From the NCBI GenBank assembly GCA_021324135.1, contig JAJPJO010000168.1, forward strand, positions 18,996 to 82,995: 64,000 bases of DNA, in the 5' to 3' direction. Origin of the DNA: Pseudomonadota bacterium (GTDB lineage Bacteria > Cyanobacteriota > Vampirovibrionia > Obscuribacterales > Obscuribacteraceae). Made by a program: the position numbers and the translations under genes. The stretch's first letter is position 1. Every line of letters starts with the position of its first letter. Shown one piece after another: positions 36,557-45,944 of the stretch. The notes beneath the pieces were generated by a model that was not told the DNA's origin, made no database searches, and worked only from the letters and a program-made list of their open reading frames with translations.

Positions 36557-37609
36557 ATGACACAGGCAAGCAAAACAGCGTCCGTGGAGCAGAGTACAAA
36601 AGCAGGCCGGGCAGCCGTGGTTGAAAAGCCCGGCGGTCCACTGCAGTTCACCTCGAGAGATTACCGAATAACAAACAGCCGCGACGTGAGAATCAAAATA
36701 AAAGCGTGCGGTATTTGCCATTCGGACAGCTTTGCTTTCACCGGTCATTTTCCGGGATTGAAATACCCGATCATTCCCGGACATGAAATTGTTGGAACGG
36801 TCGATGAGGTCGGCTCCGAAGTGAGGCGCCTGAGCGTAGGCGATCGGGTTGGGGTGGGCTGGCACGCCGGCCACTGCCATGAATGCGGCGCATGCAGAAG
36901 CGGTGACTTTATCGCGTGCGACAAATTACAGACGCCGGGCATCACCAGAGATGGTGGCTATGCCGAATACGGAATTTTTCCGGAAGAGGTTTGTGCAATC
37001 GTTCCTGAAAAGTTGGAATTCAGCGAAGCGGCACCATTGCTGTGCGCCGGCATCACCACGTACAATGCCCTGAGACACGCCGGTGCATTGCCGGGAGATA
37101 CGGTAGCTGTGCTCGGACTGGGTGGATTAGGGCATCTCGGCGTGCAATTCGCCGCCAAGATGGGTTACAGAACAGTAGCTATAGCGCGGGGCAGCGACAA
37201 AGCCGAGTTCGCCGGTCAGCTTGGCGCACACGTCTACATTGACTCGCAGAAGAGCACAGCCGTAGATGAATTGAATAAAATCGGCGGGGCCAAAGTTTTG
37301 CTCTCTACGATCACCAGTGCCGACGCGATGACACCATGGGTGGAGGCGCTATCGCTCAACGGGAAGATGGTCGTGGTGGGCGCTGATGTACAACCGCTGC
37401 GGATAAGCCCCATCGCTCTAATATCGAGAAGACGCACCGTCACCGGTTGGCCAAGCGGAACCGCCAAGGATTCGGAGGACTGTTTGAACTTCGCCGCTCG
37501 GCACGGCATACGAGCCATGGTCGAGACATATCCTCTGGCTAAAGCCGAGGACGCTTACAACCGCATGATGAGCGGCAAAGCGCGCTTTCGGGTGGTGGTC
37601 GAGCCTTAG
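36557..37609 (+). CDS. Zinc-dependent alcohol dehydrogenase
   Basis: This is a 350-residue medium-chain dehydrogenase. The catalytic zinc site is KACGICHSD with the His of PGHE. The structural-zinc loop is HCHECGACRSGDFIAC (C-x2-C-x2-C-x7-C), and the NAD(P)-binding Rossmann turn is GLGGLGHLG. It oxidises alcohols or reduces aldehydes, most like the AdhA/YahK group. ATG 36557 has GAGGAAG 5 nt upstream, so the earlier ATG at 36530 is not used. It stands alone 47 nt after the TIM-barrel gene. Confidence 0.95.
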   Translation: MTQASKTASVEQSTKAGRAAVVEKPGGPLQFTSRDYRITNSRDVRIKIKACGICHSDSFAFTGHFPGLKYPIIPGHEIVGTVDEVGSEVRRLSVGDRVGVGWHAGHCHECGACRSGDFIACDKLQTPGITRDGGYAEYGIFPEEVCAIVPEKLEFSEAAPLLCAGITTYNALRHAGALPGDTVAVLGLGGLGHLGVQFAAKMGYRTVAIARGSDKAEFAGQLGAHVYIDSQKSTAVDELNKIGGAKVLLSTITSADAMTPWVEALSLNGKMVVVGADVQPLRISPIALISRRRTVTGWPSGTAKDSEDCLNFAARHGIRAMVETYPLAKAEDAYNRMMSGKARFRVVVEP

Positions 37610-37759
37610 AGCTCTTGCAACCTAATTGCTAGTAGAAAAGAATCTTCTCGCCGGAACTAACTGTGCGGGATGATTCGCCAATTAGACTTTTGATGTGAAT
37701 CTGCATGAGTGCAGCCCATGTTGTTGCGTAGTCAAATGGTAAACGAACTAGACACTTCG

Positions 37760-38428
37760 TTAACGTATTCTCGGGTAAAGGTAAAGTACATCTAGTTTCG
37801 GGGATAAGAAATGCCTGTGAGGACTGCCAGGACTTGTCCTCGACCTGTATCGGATCACTTGATCCGTGAAGGTCTTTTGATCGACTTTGGGTGGTTTGCT
37901 TCTCTCCATTAATGCTTCCGCCTGCTTCACCGAAGCTTCATCAGCAAATTCGATAAGATTCTGCCGAAGGTTGCGCGTTTGTGCCCGCGCAACCGGGAAC
38001 CTATAGTCATAGCCGTCCTTTCCAGATATCTCTCCCTTCAGAACTGTGTCAACCCAATGCTCCGTCTGGACGGCAGCTTCGCACGTCAAAAAATATTCGT
38101 AGTCGTAAATCAAGGCGAGGTAATAGTGTCTGATTCGCGTTCTTAGTGAGTCCATTGAGCAAATGTCCTTGGTCCAAACCTCTTGTCGTTGGTTACAACC
38201 GCACTTATAAGGGACATCCGTGATCGCCTGAAGTTCTGCCTCATCGACGTTGTTGACTAACTTGGAAAGATTCTCCAGGGTGTATTGCTGTGTAGTATCG
38301 ATAGAAGTAGTATCGAGAGAACCGGCGCCGCGCTCGTCTTCTATGATTTGCTCCACCAATGACTTTGCCAGGACCGGGGATTGGCAGCCAAGGAACATGG
38401 TGAAGCATACTAAAGAGATAATCTTCAT
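37760..38428 (-). CDS. Secreted protein of unknown function
   Basis: From ATG 38428 this is a 222-residue protein with a signal peptide (MKIISLVCFTMFLGC..., cleavage near VLA-KS). A FLGC sequence could be a weak lipobox. The mature part has pairs of Cys (YKCGCNQR; KDICSMDS; FLTCEA) that could form disulfides outside the cytoplasm, and it is otherwise helical. Function unknown. The earlier ATG at 38491 would bury the signal peptide and is less likely. Confidence 0.6.
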   Translation of the reverse strand: MKIISLVCFTMFLGCQSPVLAKSLVEQIIEDERGAGSLDTTSIDTTQQYTLENLSKLVNNVDEAELQAITDVPYKCGCNQRQEVWTKDICSMDSLRTRIRHYYLALIYDYEYFLTCEAAVQTEHWVDTVLKGEISGKDGYDYRFPVARAQTRNLRQNLIEFADEASVKQAEALMERSKPPKVDQKTFTDQVIRYRSRTSPGSPHRHFLSPKLDVLYLYPRIR

Positions 38429-38633
38429 TGTTTTGCAGCGCGTATTCTGCAGCGGTTCAACAATTGACGGCATCTGTATCCAGTTTGACATCTATTCGCA
38501 TAACCTAAAAGCTGTTTCGACTATTTCGAGCCTTGCGACCATTTCGACAATTCTAAGAAGCTCCAGTGACGCCTTGCCGATGACCAGGGCGAGGCTCGCT
38601 CGGCACAAGACCTGGCTTTATTTATAGAATTCC

Positions 38634-38639
38634 TATAAA
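38634..38639 (+). promoter_or_regulatory. Candidate -10 box of the toxin-antitoxin pair
   Basis: TATAAA lies 8 nt before the GTG at 38648, so transcription would start almost at the start codon. No clear -35 is visible. Confidence 0.35.
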
Positions 38640-38647
38640 ATCCTAGA

Positions 38648-38899
38648 GTGGACATCCGATTTCACCGTGAGAATCTGGCAAAGCATAATGTCTCTCCCGA
38701 GGAGGTCGAGGAGTGTTTCGCAGACGAAAGAAAAATATTGCGGGCAGCATCGGGCAGCTATTGGCTAATTGCTAAGACAGAAGCTGGAAGATATCTCGAA
38801 ATCGGATTTTTGCGCGAACCAAACGAAAGTGCCTTTGTCTTTCACGCCATGGATGCGAAGCCTTATCAGAAGAAGCAGTACAAGAGAAGGGGCAAGTAA
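38648..38899 (+). CDS. BrnT-like (DUF497-type) toxin
   Basis: This 83-residue protein follows the BrnT pattern. It opens with a basic helix and KHNVSPEEVEECFADE (compare KHGVSFEEA..VF.DP), continues with strands YWLIAKTEAGRYLEIGFL and VFHAMDAKPYQKKQY, and ends in a basic tail. BrnT toxins are RelE-fold ribonucleases that stop translation and are neutralised by BrnA. The usual SAR.A..E..Y end is only partly kept. A GTG start is used. The antitoxin-like gene begins 1 nt after the stop. Similarity is partial, so confidence is moderate. Confidence 0.62.
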   Translation: MDIRFHRENLAKHNVSPEEVEECFADERKILRAASGSYWLIAKTEAGRYLEIGFLREPNESAFVFHAMDAKPYQKKQYKRRGK

Positions 38900-38900
38900 G

Positions 38901-39287
38901 ATGCCGTCGAAAAAAAAGAAGTCAAACAAAGTGACTGCCACCACAAAGAAAACAAAGAAGATACCAGCTCCTCCTGGGCCGGAAGTATCGCGCGAACAGA
39001 TTGAGTCGTACCTTGCTGAGCATTCGCTCGAGGATCTTGATAAAGCCGGTATGACACGGGCGCTCACAGCCGAAGAGACGGAATGGGTTGATAAGCTTTC
39101 CGCCGTAGCCAAAGAGAAAATCAAAGCCCGGAAGGGACGTTCAGGCCAACTCAATCTCGCCATGCCTGCCGATCAGCTTGCTAAATTCAACAAGTATGCC
39201 GCTAAGAAACACATTCCGCCATCGACGCTCGCTCGGGCCTGGATCTTAGAGCGCCTAGACCAGGAGTCAAAGGAAGCTTCCTCATAG
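38901..39287 (+). CDS. BrnA/CopG-like antitoxin
   Basis: This 128-residue protein starts at ATG 38901, right after the toxin stop, with AAGTAAG as a weak RBS. The N-terminal 30 residues are Lys-rich. The middle helix REQIESYLAEHSLEDLDKAG is charged, and the C-terminal segment LNLAMPADQLAKFNKYAAKKHIPPSTLARAWILERL resembles a ribbon-helix-helix DNA-binding domain as in BrnA/CopG antitoxins. Such antitoxins bind the toxin and repress their own promoter. The Lys-rich N-terminus is unusual. Confidence 0.62.
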   Translation: MPSKKKKSNKVTATTKKTKKIPAPPGPEVSREQIESYLAEHSLEDLDKAGMTRALTAEETEWVDKLSAVAKEKIKARKGRSGQLNLAMPADQLAKFNKYAAKKHIPPSTLARAWILERLDQESKEASS

Positions 39288-39704
39288 CGTCAAGTTGTTC
39301 AGGCAGTAGACACTTTAGGAATTTTTGAATTGAGCTTCGAGCCTGGTTCTCCGCATGCCACTGTATATAGTGCGAAGGTAAGCTCCCGTTGAAGTCTTAA
39401 AGAGCAAGAGACCGAATAGGAATTGGACTTTCCAACCATTGGCGACGAGTGATAAGCTGCAATCCTTCTCGATAAAAGCTGTTGATTGAGAATCCTTGGG
39501 ACATGCACCTTTGTTCGCGGTTTTTCAAAAGCTAATTACACCCATCATTGCCGTGTCTAATATGGCCGCGGTCAGGTAGACGAGATCACCATCGACTGGA
39601 AACGACTCAAAGGAAAGTGACGCTCTGTCCTTGGAGAGCCAGTTGCCGAGCGAACACAAAAGTGCCGGTCCGTCCACCCCTTGACCAAAAGAATCATCGC
39701 CGCA
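39288..39704. other. Intergenic region with no recognised gene
   Basis: About 420 nt between the antitoxin-like gene and a small membrane protein gene. Open frames here are short, lack RBSs and do not resemble proteins. I see no tRNA or CRISPR-like structure. Confidence 0.4.
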
Positions 39705-39944
39705 TTACGGAGTGCTCTTGTTCTTAAACATATCCCTGATTTTGGCATCTTCAGTTTCTCGAGCATGATCGTCTAAGGTTGGTTCCTGCTCATTCAGCAG
39801 GAGACGCTTCGAAGGATCTTCATATGTACCAGTCTTCGGAAGAGCCTCATTACAGACTGTTTCCAGTTTTTGCCATATACAGATCCATCCAAGCAATATC
39901 AACAGCGAGACAAGGACCAGACAAAATACTAATGCTCGTTTCAT
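39705..39944 (-). CDS. Small single-pass membrane protein
   Basis: From ATG 39944 this is a 79-residue protein: a basic start (MKRAL), one hydrophobic segment (about residues 5-21) and a charged 55-residue tail. AAGGGA lies 7 nt upstream of the ATG and supports translation. Function unknown; it is divergent from topB. Confidence 0.5.
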   Translation of the reverse strand: MKRALVFCLVLVSLLILLGWICIWQKLETVCNEALPKTGTYEDPSKRLLLNEQEPTLDDHARETEDAKIRDMFKNKSTP

Positions 39945-40075
39945 TAACAGATCCCTTGGTGCTTCTGTTAGCGATCTTACTCGCAAAACTATTCATTTGG
40001 GCATCAAGCTCAGAATCGCCGGGTTTGGAAGACGTCTTGAGCTGACGGAGAGCTGCTTGCTACCATTCAGTTGTT

Positions 40076-42226
40076 ATGAAAGTTGTCCTTGCTGAGAAAC
40101 CATCAGTCGCCCGCGACATTGCCGCTGTCCTTGGCGCCAGCACAAAGCGCGATGGTTACTTTGAAGGAAACGGCTGGATCGTCACTTATGCCTTCGGTCA
40201 CCTTGTCCAAATTGCCGAACCTGAGGACATGAACTCCGCATGGGGTAAGCCCTGGCGCTTGGATCAGCTGCCCATGATTCCCACCCAATGGAAATATCGC
40301 ATTGCCGACAAAGCCGGTCCGCAGTTCAAAGTAATTAAAAAGCTGTTTCTAGATCCCGGCACTAAATCTCTTGTTTGTGCAACAGATGCTGGCCGCGAAG
40401 GCGAGCACATCTTCCGCCTGATCTATAAACTGACCGGCTGCAAAAAACCAATCGAGCGCTTGTGGATAAGCTCCCTTACCCACGAGGCGATCAAAGATGG
40501 ATTCAAAAACTTGAAACCATCAAGGCAATTCGACAGCCTCGCTGACGCTGCCTCGGCTCGCGCCCATGCCGATTGGATCGTCGGGCTCAATTTCACACGA
40601 GCTTACACGGCCTTGAATAACCAGCTCTTCACCATAGGCCGCGTGCAGACACCAACGCTCGCCCTCATCGTGCAAAGACAAATTGAGATCGACAATTTCA
40701 AATCTGAGCTGTTCTGGGAAATTCTCGTCACGTTCGAACCGGGCTTCCTGGCTCGCTACATCAACAATGAAAAACAGACCCGCCTCAATGACTTGACCCT
40801 GGCAAGGAAGGTTATCGCCGACATAACGCCTGTCCGGGAAGGCACGGTCATTGAGGTTGAAACGACAGAGAAGCAATCCAAAGCACCTCCGCTTTATGAT
40901 CTGCTCGCTCTTCAAAAGGACGCCAACAAGCGCTTCGGCTACACCGCTCAGGAAACACTCGATCTGGCCCAGAACTTATATGAAGAGCACAAGCTTATTT
41001 CCTATCCGCGCACCGAGTCGCGACACATATCAACCGATATGGTTGGCGAGCTTCCCCGCATCTTATCGACCGTTTTGCAAGCACCGACCACTACTGAGCT
41101 CGCCAAAAACACATTTGCAAAATATGGTATCACACCTGGTGCCATAACTGTCGCAGAGCTTCGCCCACGCCTCAGCAAAACCTATGTCGACGACACTAAA
41201 CTGACTGATCACCATGCCATCATTCCAACGCCCAAACTGCCGGGCAAAGAATTGCCGCCGAAGCAGCGCAATGTCTACGAGCTCGTGGCGACAAGATTCA
41301 TGAGCATCTTCCTACCTCCTGAGATTCGCGATGAAACAGAGGCGATTTTAAAAATCGCCGAGCATCTCTTTCGCGCCAGAGGAGTCGTCATAAAAGACCC
41401 TGGTTGGACAATTCTTCGCTCAAAAGAAAAGGACAAACAAGAAGACGAAGATACGCAGCAACTGCCGCGCCTTTCAAAAGGACAGCAACTCGCAAAGCGC
41501 AAAGAAGAGTTGAAAGAAGGCAAGACAACCCCGCCAAAACCGTATGATGATGCCAGCTTGCTGACGGCGATGAAGACTGCCGGCAAGCAACTGGATGATG
41601 AGGATCTAGCCGCCTACATGAAGCAAAGCGGGCTGGGCACGCCAGCCACCCGGGCAGCTATCATCGAGCGTCTTTTGCAATCCGGCTACATCGAGCGCAG
41701 CAAAAAGAGCCTAATTCCAACTGCAAAGGGCAAGGCTCTAATATCAGCCGTCCACGGCGATCTCAAAGACGTAGCCCTGACCGCACGCTGGGAGCAGCAG
41801 CTCGCTGATATGGTCGACGGCCGCGTTAACGCTCAGACATTCGAGTCTGAAATTGCCGACTTTCTCAGCCGCCTCTTAAAAGAGGTCACCAAAACTGGTG
41901 GCACTATCTCGATACCCAGGGAAACCAAAGAGCGCCGCCAAGCCGAACAACATCTTACCGATGTCGGCAAATGCCCGCTCTGCAAAGAAGGCACCATCCG
42001 CCTAACGCCCAAGGCGGCTGGCTGTAGCCGATGGAAGGAAGGCTGCAAATTTACCGTCTGGCGCGAGCAGTACGGCAAAAAGCTAAGCGACGCCCAACTC
42101 AATGCTCTGGTCGAAAGCCGCCACACTAAAAAAATCAAAGGCTTTAAGAAGAAGGATGGTTCAGGCACTTATGAAGCGCGCCTGGTCCTAACCAACGACT
42201 TCAAGGTGCGGCTCGACTTTACTTGA
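40076..42226 (+). CDS. topB: DNA topoisomerase III (type IA)
   Basis: This 716-residue protein begins MKVVLAEKPSVARDIAAVLGA, a Toprim start, and includes the DxD-type metal region ATDAGREGEHI. The active-site Tyr310 is in LISYPRTESR, the type IA signature. LGTPATRAAIIERL and a C-terminal CPLC..C..C zinc-ribbon-like segment follow. The enzyme cleaves one strand of DNA and decatenates replication intermediates. Length and order match TopB rather than TopA. Its end overlaps a convergent 61-codon frame by 8 nt. Confidence 0.95.
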   Translation: MKVVLAEKPSVARDIAAVLGASTKRDGYFEGNGWIVTYAFGHLVQIAEPEDMNSAWGKPWRLDQLPMIPTQWKYRIADKAGPQFKVIKKLFLDPGTKSLVCATDAGREGEHIFRLIYKLTGCKKPIERLWISSLTHEAIKDGFKNLKPSRQFDSLADAASARAHADWIVGLNFTRAYTALNNQLFTIGRVQTPTLALIVQRQIEIDNFKSELFWEILVTFEPGFLARYINNEKQTRLNDLTLARKVIADITPVREGTVIEVETTEKQSKAPPLYDLLALQKDANKRFGYTAQETLDLAQNLYEEHKLISYPRTESRHISTDMVGELPRILSTVLQAPTTTELAKNTFAKYGITPGAITVAELRPRLSKTYVDDTKLTDHHAIIPTPKLPGKELPPKQRNVYELVATRFMSIFLPPEIRDETEAILKIAEHLFRARGVVIKDPGWTILRSKEKDKQEDEDTQQLPRLSKGQQLAKRKEELKEGKTTPPKPYDDASLLTAMKTAGKQLDDEDLAAYMKQSGLGTPATRAAIIERLLQSGYIERSKKSLIPTAKGKALISAVHGDLKDVALTARWEQQLADMVDGRVNAQTFESEIADFLSRLLKEVTKTGGTISIPRETKERRQAEQHLTDVGKCPLCKEGTIRLTPKAAGCSRWKEGCKFTVWREQYGKKLSDAQLNALVESRHTKKIKGFKKKDGSGTYEARLVLTNDFKVRLDFT

Positions 42227-42404
42227 ACCAAGAGAGCACTTTTTTCTTGGTCCACTCCAATGCCTCGGACGCCTCGTCTATCATGCGCTTTATGCGCACC
42301 TTCACAATAGCACCTTGTTTGACGATACCCTTGCCCAATGCATCAGTCGAGCCCAAACAGAATCGCCTCAATTCATTCTCGGATAAGCCTGTTTCCTGAT
42401 ACAA
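42219..42404 (-). CDS. Possible small helical protein (61 residues)
   Basis: This open frame encodes a basic helical protein ending EALEWTKKKVLSWFK. The start would be TTG 42404 without a visible RBS. A conserved-looking amphipathic end argues for a gene; the weak start argues against. It overlaps topB by 8 nt on the other strand. Confidence 0.35.
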   Translation of the reverse strand: MYQETGLSENELRRFCLGSTDALGKGIVKQGAIVKVRIKRMIDEASEALEWTKKKVLSWFK

Positions 42405-42500
42405 TCGAGAGGAAGTTCGTCCTTACTAATCTAGTTAAGCAAATCGCCCACCTGATTTGTAACTGAAACCCACCTCGATCTTACTTAGAGAACATAAATC

Positions 42501-44594
42501 ATGACCAAGGACACCCCGGGTCCAATCCTCATCGTTGACGAGCATGAAGATTTTCGCAATCAGTTGGTCGCGCTCTTGAGCGAGCTAGGCTATCAAGTAG
42601 AGGCGGTCACCTCTACTGAAGATGCTACCAAATGCATAGCCGAGCAAATTCCGGTCCTTGCTATAGTTGATTGGAGAAGCCCAGGACAAGAGGGCTGGAA
42701 CTGGATCAAGAAGGTGCGCGAGCAGGGCAAGCAATTTCCAATCGTGGCTTTGACGGACTCGTGGTGCGACTCGACTACATTTCATTGGCTGAGAAATATT
42801 CTCACGGTCTCGCTAATTCTGCAAAAGCCGATCGTGCCGGAACTATTCATCCATCAAATCGGTGATTTCTTGCCGAGTTTTCCGGATCGACGATCATCCA
42901 CCACCGAGAGTCAATTGCCCGAGGTTGGGCTGCTCGAGCGCCTGCGAGCTGATGCCGGCGTAAAGGACAGTGTTGCGCCCGGGCCGGTGCTCAAGCCGAG
43001 TGTCAGACAGAAGATCGAGCAGCACAGAGCTGTTTATGTTAGAAGATTGATCGACACGTGGAACGATCTCTCATCCTTGATCAGTTGCGCGACGACGGAT
43101 GCAAATGCGGCTCAGGAAGCGGCTTTGCTCGCACATAAGATCAGAGGAACGGCAGGGTCTCTCGATTTAGCGAAGATCACTCAGTCCGCCATTCGTATCG
43201 AAGAATCCCTGATTCTCGTGTATTCCAATCCCGGCTCGGAATCGAAAGCACATTGGGAAGAAATCCTCTCGGCTCTGGGAGACGGCGCATGCGCCATTGA
43301 AGAAGCGGCCAGTCAACTTCACTTCGATGGTGAGGAAACAAACATAGCTAACGCCGCTAAGATTCTCATCCTGTGCAAGAGCGATCACCTTCCTGCATGC
43401 ACCAGTCAATTAAACACGAGCTATCCGGTTGAAATCGACATGGTCGAAAATCCGGCTCGCGCACTTGCAAAGACCGGCAGTGAGCCGTACAGCGCCTGCT
43501 TCATCGATCTTTCCTTGAGTGAGAAACAAAAACTTTTCGACTTCACCCGAGCGATCAGATCGATATCCGGTCATGAGGCCTTGCCACTAGGTTTGGTGGC
43601 AGATGATCCCAATGTTCTTAGCGCGGCGGAGCAATTGTACATAGGCTCGTCCATCAATATGTCTTCCAGGTTTGACAAAGCAACACTGGAGACGGCGGTC
43701 AACCAGCTCCTTCATTATGCCAACACTCGCAAGCCCCGCATTCTGGTCATGGATGACGACGAGCAACTCAACAAAATGATTGCCACCACCCTTGATGGCT
43801 TCGGGATGGTGGTAAAAACGCTCAGCAATCCAGTGCAAATCGTCAAGGTGGCTCGCGACTTCAGGCCCGACCTTGTCATTCTAGATGTAGTCATGCCCGG
43901 AATGAGCGGCTATGACGCGTGCCGAATGCTGCGCACGCTCGAGGAATGCAAGAACACGGCCGTGCTCTTTCTCACAGCCCGCAGCGATCCGGCAGCCCGT
44001 CGGGCAGCGTACTATGCCGGGGCAAACGACTTTCTGGTAAAGCCGGTTTTGCCTCGCGAGCTGCTTGCCAGAGTGCGCTCGCAGTTGGATCAGGCCAGCT
44101 TGTTGACCGGCAGGCATGAGCGAGACCCACTTACCGGTGCCTTGACGCGCGGTGAATATATGATCGCCACTAATGAAGCGCTCGAATTTGCCCGGGCGCA
44201 CAGCTTGAAACTGAGTGTTGCCTTGATGACCATCGACGGATTCGTCAGCTTGCTTTTATCGCGCGGCATGAGTTATGTCGAAGGCGGCGTCGCTGCTCTA
44301 GGCAAGCTCTTATCGTGCCGTTTTCGCGCCGAAGAGATTCGCGGGCGGTGGGGCGATGAAGGCTTTGCTCTCACTTTCATGAATCAGGAGCATGCCACCG
44401 TCCGTGATGCACTGTCGCTGCTGCTCGAGGAATTCATGTCGCCGGAAAAAGCGGCGGGTTTCAGAGCCTCATTCAGCGCCGGCATCGCCACCTATCCGCA
44501 AGACGGCACTGTTCTGGAAACCTTGCTCACATCGGCACAAAAACGCTTAATCGCCAACAGCTGCACCACTGTGGTCGGCTCATTTAAGGAGTAA
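42501..44594 (+). CDS. Multi-domain response regulator: REC-HPt-REC-like-REC-degenerate GGDEF
   Basis: This 697-residue soluble protein starts with a receiver (ILIVDEHEDFRNQL; phospho-acceptor Asp in AIVDW). An HPt domain (about 165-265) follows, with its His in LLAHKIRGTAGSL. A third receiver-like segment (280-400) lacks the usual acidic pair. A canonical receiver (411-530) has MDDDEQ and LVILDVVMPGMSG, with the Lys in FLVKPV. A C-terminal GGDEF-like domain (about 545-690) begins DPLTGALTRGEYM; its signature reads RWGDEGF instead of R(F/Y)GGDEF, so cyclic-di-GMP synthesis is doubtful. The architecture suggests a phosphorelay hub. No kinase gene is adjacent. Confidence 0.88.
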   Translation: MTKDTPGPILIVDEHEDFRNQLVALLSELGYQVEAVTSTEDATKCIAEQIPVLAIVDWRSPGQEGWNWIKKVREQGKQFPIVALTDSWCDSTTFHWLRNILTVSLILQKPIVPELFIHQIGDFLPSFPDRRSSTTESQLPEVGLLERLRADAGVKDSVAPGPVLKPSVRQKIEQHRAVYVRRLIDTWNDLSSLISCATTDANAAQEAALLAHKIRGTAGSLDLAKITQSAIRIEESLILVYSNPGSESKAHWEEILSALGDGACAIEEAASQLHFDGEETNIANAAKILILCKSDHLPACTSQLNTSYPVEIDMVENPARALAKTGSEPYSACFIDLSLSEKQKLFDFTRAIRSISGHEALPLGLVADDPNVLSAAEQLYIGSSINMSSRFDKATLETAVNQLLHYANTRKPRILVMDDDEQLNKMIATTLDGFGMVVKTLSNPVQIVKVARDFRPDLVILDVVMPGMSGYDACRMLRTLEECKNTAVLFLTARSDPAARRAAYYAGANDFLVKPVLPRELLARVRSQLDQASLLTGRHERDPLTGALTRGEYMIATNEALEFARAHSLKLSVALMTIDGFVSLLLSRGMSYVEGGVAALGKLLSCRFRAEEIRGRWGDEGFALTFMNQEHATVRDALSLLLEEFMSPEKAAGFRASFSAGIATYPQDGTVLETLLTSAQKRLIANSCTTVVGSFKE

Positions 44595-44756
44595 GCAGAA
44601 AAACATTACACTGCCATTCGCGGCAGATGGTGATGCGTGCTAAACTTCTCGTTTAGGCGATGGGGTTCGCCATAACCGCCGTCAGGCTGATGACTCCTAC
44701 TGAGAACTGCAAGCGAGGCGTTCCGCCGCGCAGTGAATTTGGTAGGAGGCTTAGTC

Positions 44757-45908
44757 GTGGCTGAAAATGTTTGGTTCATCTCGGCAATCTGGATCGCCTT
44801 AGCGCTCCTGTCATCTCTTATTTCAATTCGCATAGCGCTCTCGGTCGCGCTCATCGAAATCGTCGTCGGCTCCCTGGCCGGCAACCTGATCAAACTCGAG
44901 ATTACGCCCTGGGTGAATTACCTGGCCAGTGTAGGATCGATTCTACTCACCTTTCTTGCCGGCGCTGAGATCGATCCGAGCGTGATCAAAAGAAATTTCT
45001 GGTCGAGCATCAGCATTGGCGTCGCCAGTTTTCTCCTTCCATTTCTTGGCGTGCTGGCCTACTCGCACTACATATGCGGCTGGCCGTGGGCGCAAGCTGA
45101 GATTGCCGGACTGGCGCTTTCAACTACATCTGTAGCCGTGGTCTACGCGGTGATGATTGAGACTGGCTTCAACAAGACCGAGATGGGAAAGATTATTCTG
45201 GCCGCCTGTTTCATAACCGATCTGGGAACGGTGCTCGGGCTCGGCGTTCTCTTCGCCAATTACAACATCTGGCTGGTCGCCTTCGTTCTTGCCACGGCAT
45301 TGGCAATGTGGATATTGCCGCGCTTTGTGCCCTGGTTTTTCAAAAAAGTGGGCAGCCGCATCAGCGAACCGGAAATCAAATTTATCCTGCTTATCCTCTT
45401 CAGCCTCGGGGCCCTCAGCAATGTGGCTAAGAGCGAGGCCGTTTTGCCCGCCTATTTAATCGGCATGGTGCTGGCACCATTTTTCCTGGCGGAAAGGGTG
45501 CTGGCGCAGAGGATGCGAGTCATGGCCTTCACCCTTTTGACGCCTTTCTTTTTTCTAAAAGCCGGATCGCTTCTCAAGTTCGGCACGATCGCGTCAATGC
45601 CGGGACTGATACTGATTCTTCTTCTATTAAAAATGGCCACCAAGATACTGGGCGTGTGGCCGTTGACAAAAGCGTTTGCCTTCAAAACCAAAGAAGGAAT
45701 CTACACGACTTTGATGATGTCGACCGGGCTCACCTTCGGAAGCATCTGCGCACTTTTCGGCCTGAACAATAAAATTATCGATCAGGATCAATACACCGTC
45801 CTTGTCACGGCAGTGATCGCCAGCGCCCTTGTGCCGACAATGATCGCGCAAAAATGGTTTCAACCGTCCCACATCCTCGAGCAAGTGAAACAAGTGGAAT
45901 CCAATTAG
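44757..45908 (+). CDS. Monovalent cation:proton antiporter, CPA2/Kef-type
   Basis: From GTG 44757 (GGAGG at 44745-44749, 7-nt spacing) this is a 383-residue protein of about 11-12 membrane helices. It shows the CPA2 pattern: an early IEIVVGSLAGNLI helix, LLTFLAGAEIDPSV, and LAACFITDLGTVLGLG, with the Asp of FITDLG where the ion-binding Asp lies. It exchanges Na+ or K+ for protons. It lacks the cytoplasmic TrkA-N/RCK domain of KefB/C. The universal stress protein gene follows at 36 nt. Confidence 0.92.
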   Translation: MAENVWFISAIWIALALLSSLISIRIALSVALIEIVVGSLAGNLIKLEITPWVNYLASVGSILLTFLAGAEIDPSVIKRNFWSSISIGVASFLLPFLGVLAYSHYICGWPWAQAEIAGLALSTTSVAVVYAVMIETGFNKTEMGKIILAACFITDLGTVLGLGVLFANYNIWLVAFVLATALAMWILPRFVPWFFKKVGSRISEPEIKFILLILFSLGALSNVAKSEAVLPAYLIGMVLAPFFLAERVLAQRMRVMAFTLLTPFFFLKAGSLLKFGTIASMPGLILILLLLKMATKILGVWPLTKAFAFKTKEGIYTTLMMSTGLTFGSICALFGLNNKIIDQDQYTVLVTAVIASALVPTMIAQKWFQPSHILEQVKQVESN

Positions 45909-45944
45909 TGCAGCAGGCTATACTCGAATTAAGGAGCGCGAAAT

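Noticed and set aside
39299..39508. A 69-codon minus-strand open frame
   Set aside because: No RBS, no protein-like pattern and it covers an otherwise empty spacer.
42228..42251. Inverted repeat ACCAAGA/TCTTGGT after topB as a terminator
   Set aside because: The loop is 10 nt and no T-tract follows the second arm; it also lies inside a possible small gene on the other strand.
44611..44626. CTGCC/GGCAG hairpin after the response regulator as a terminator
   Set aside because: Only 5 bp of stem and no T-run follow it.
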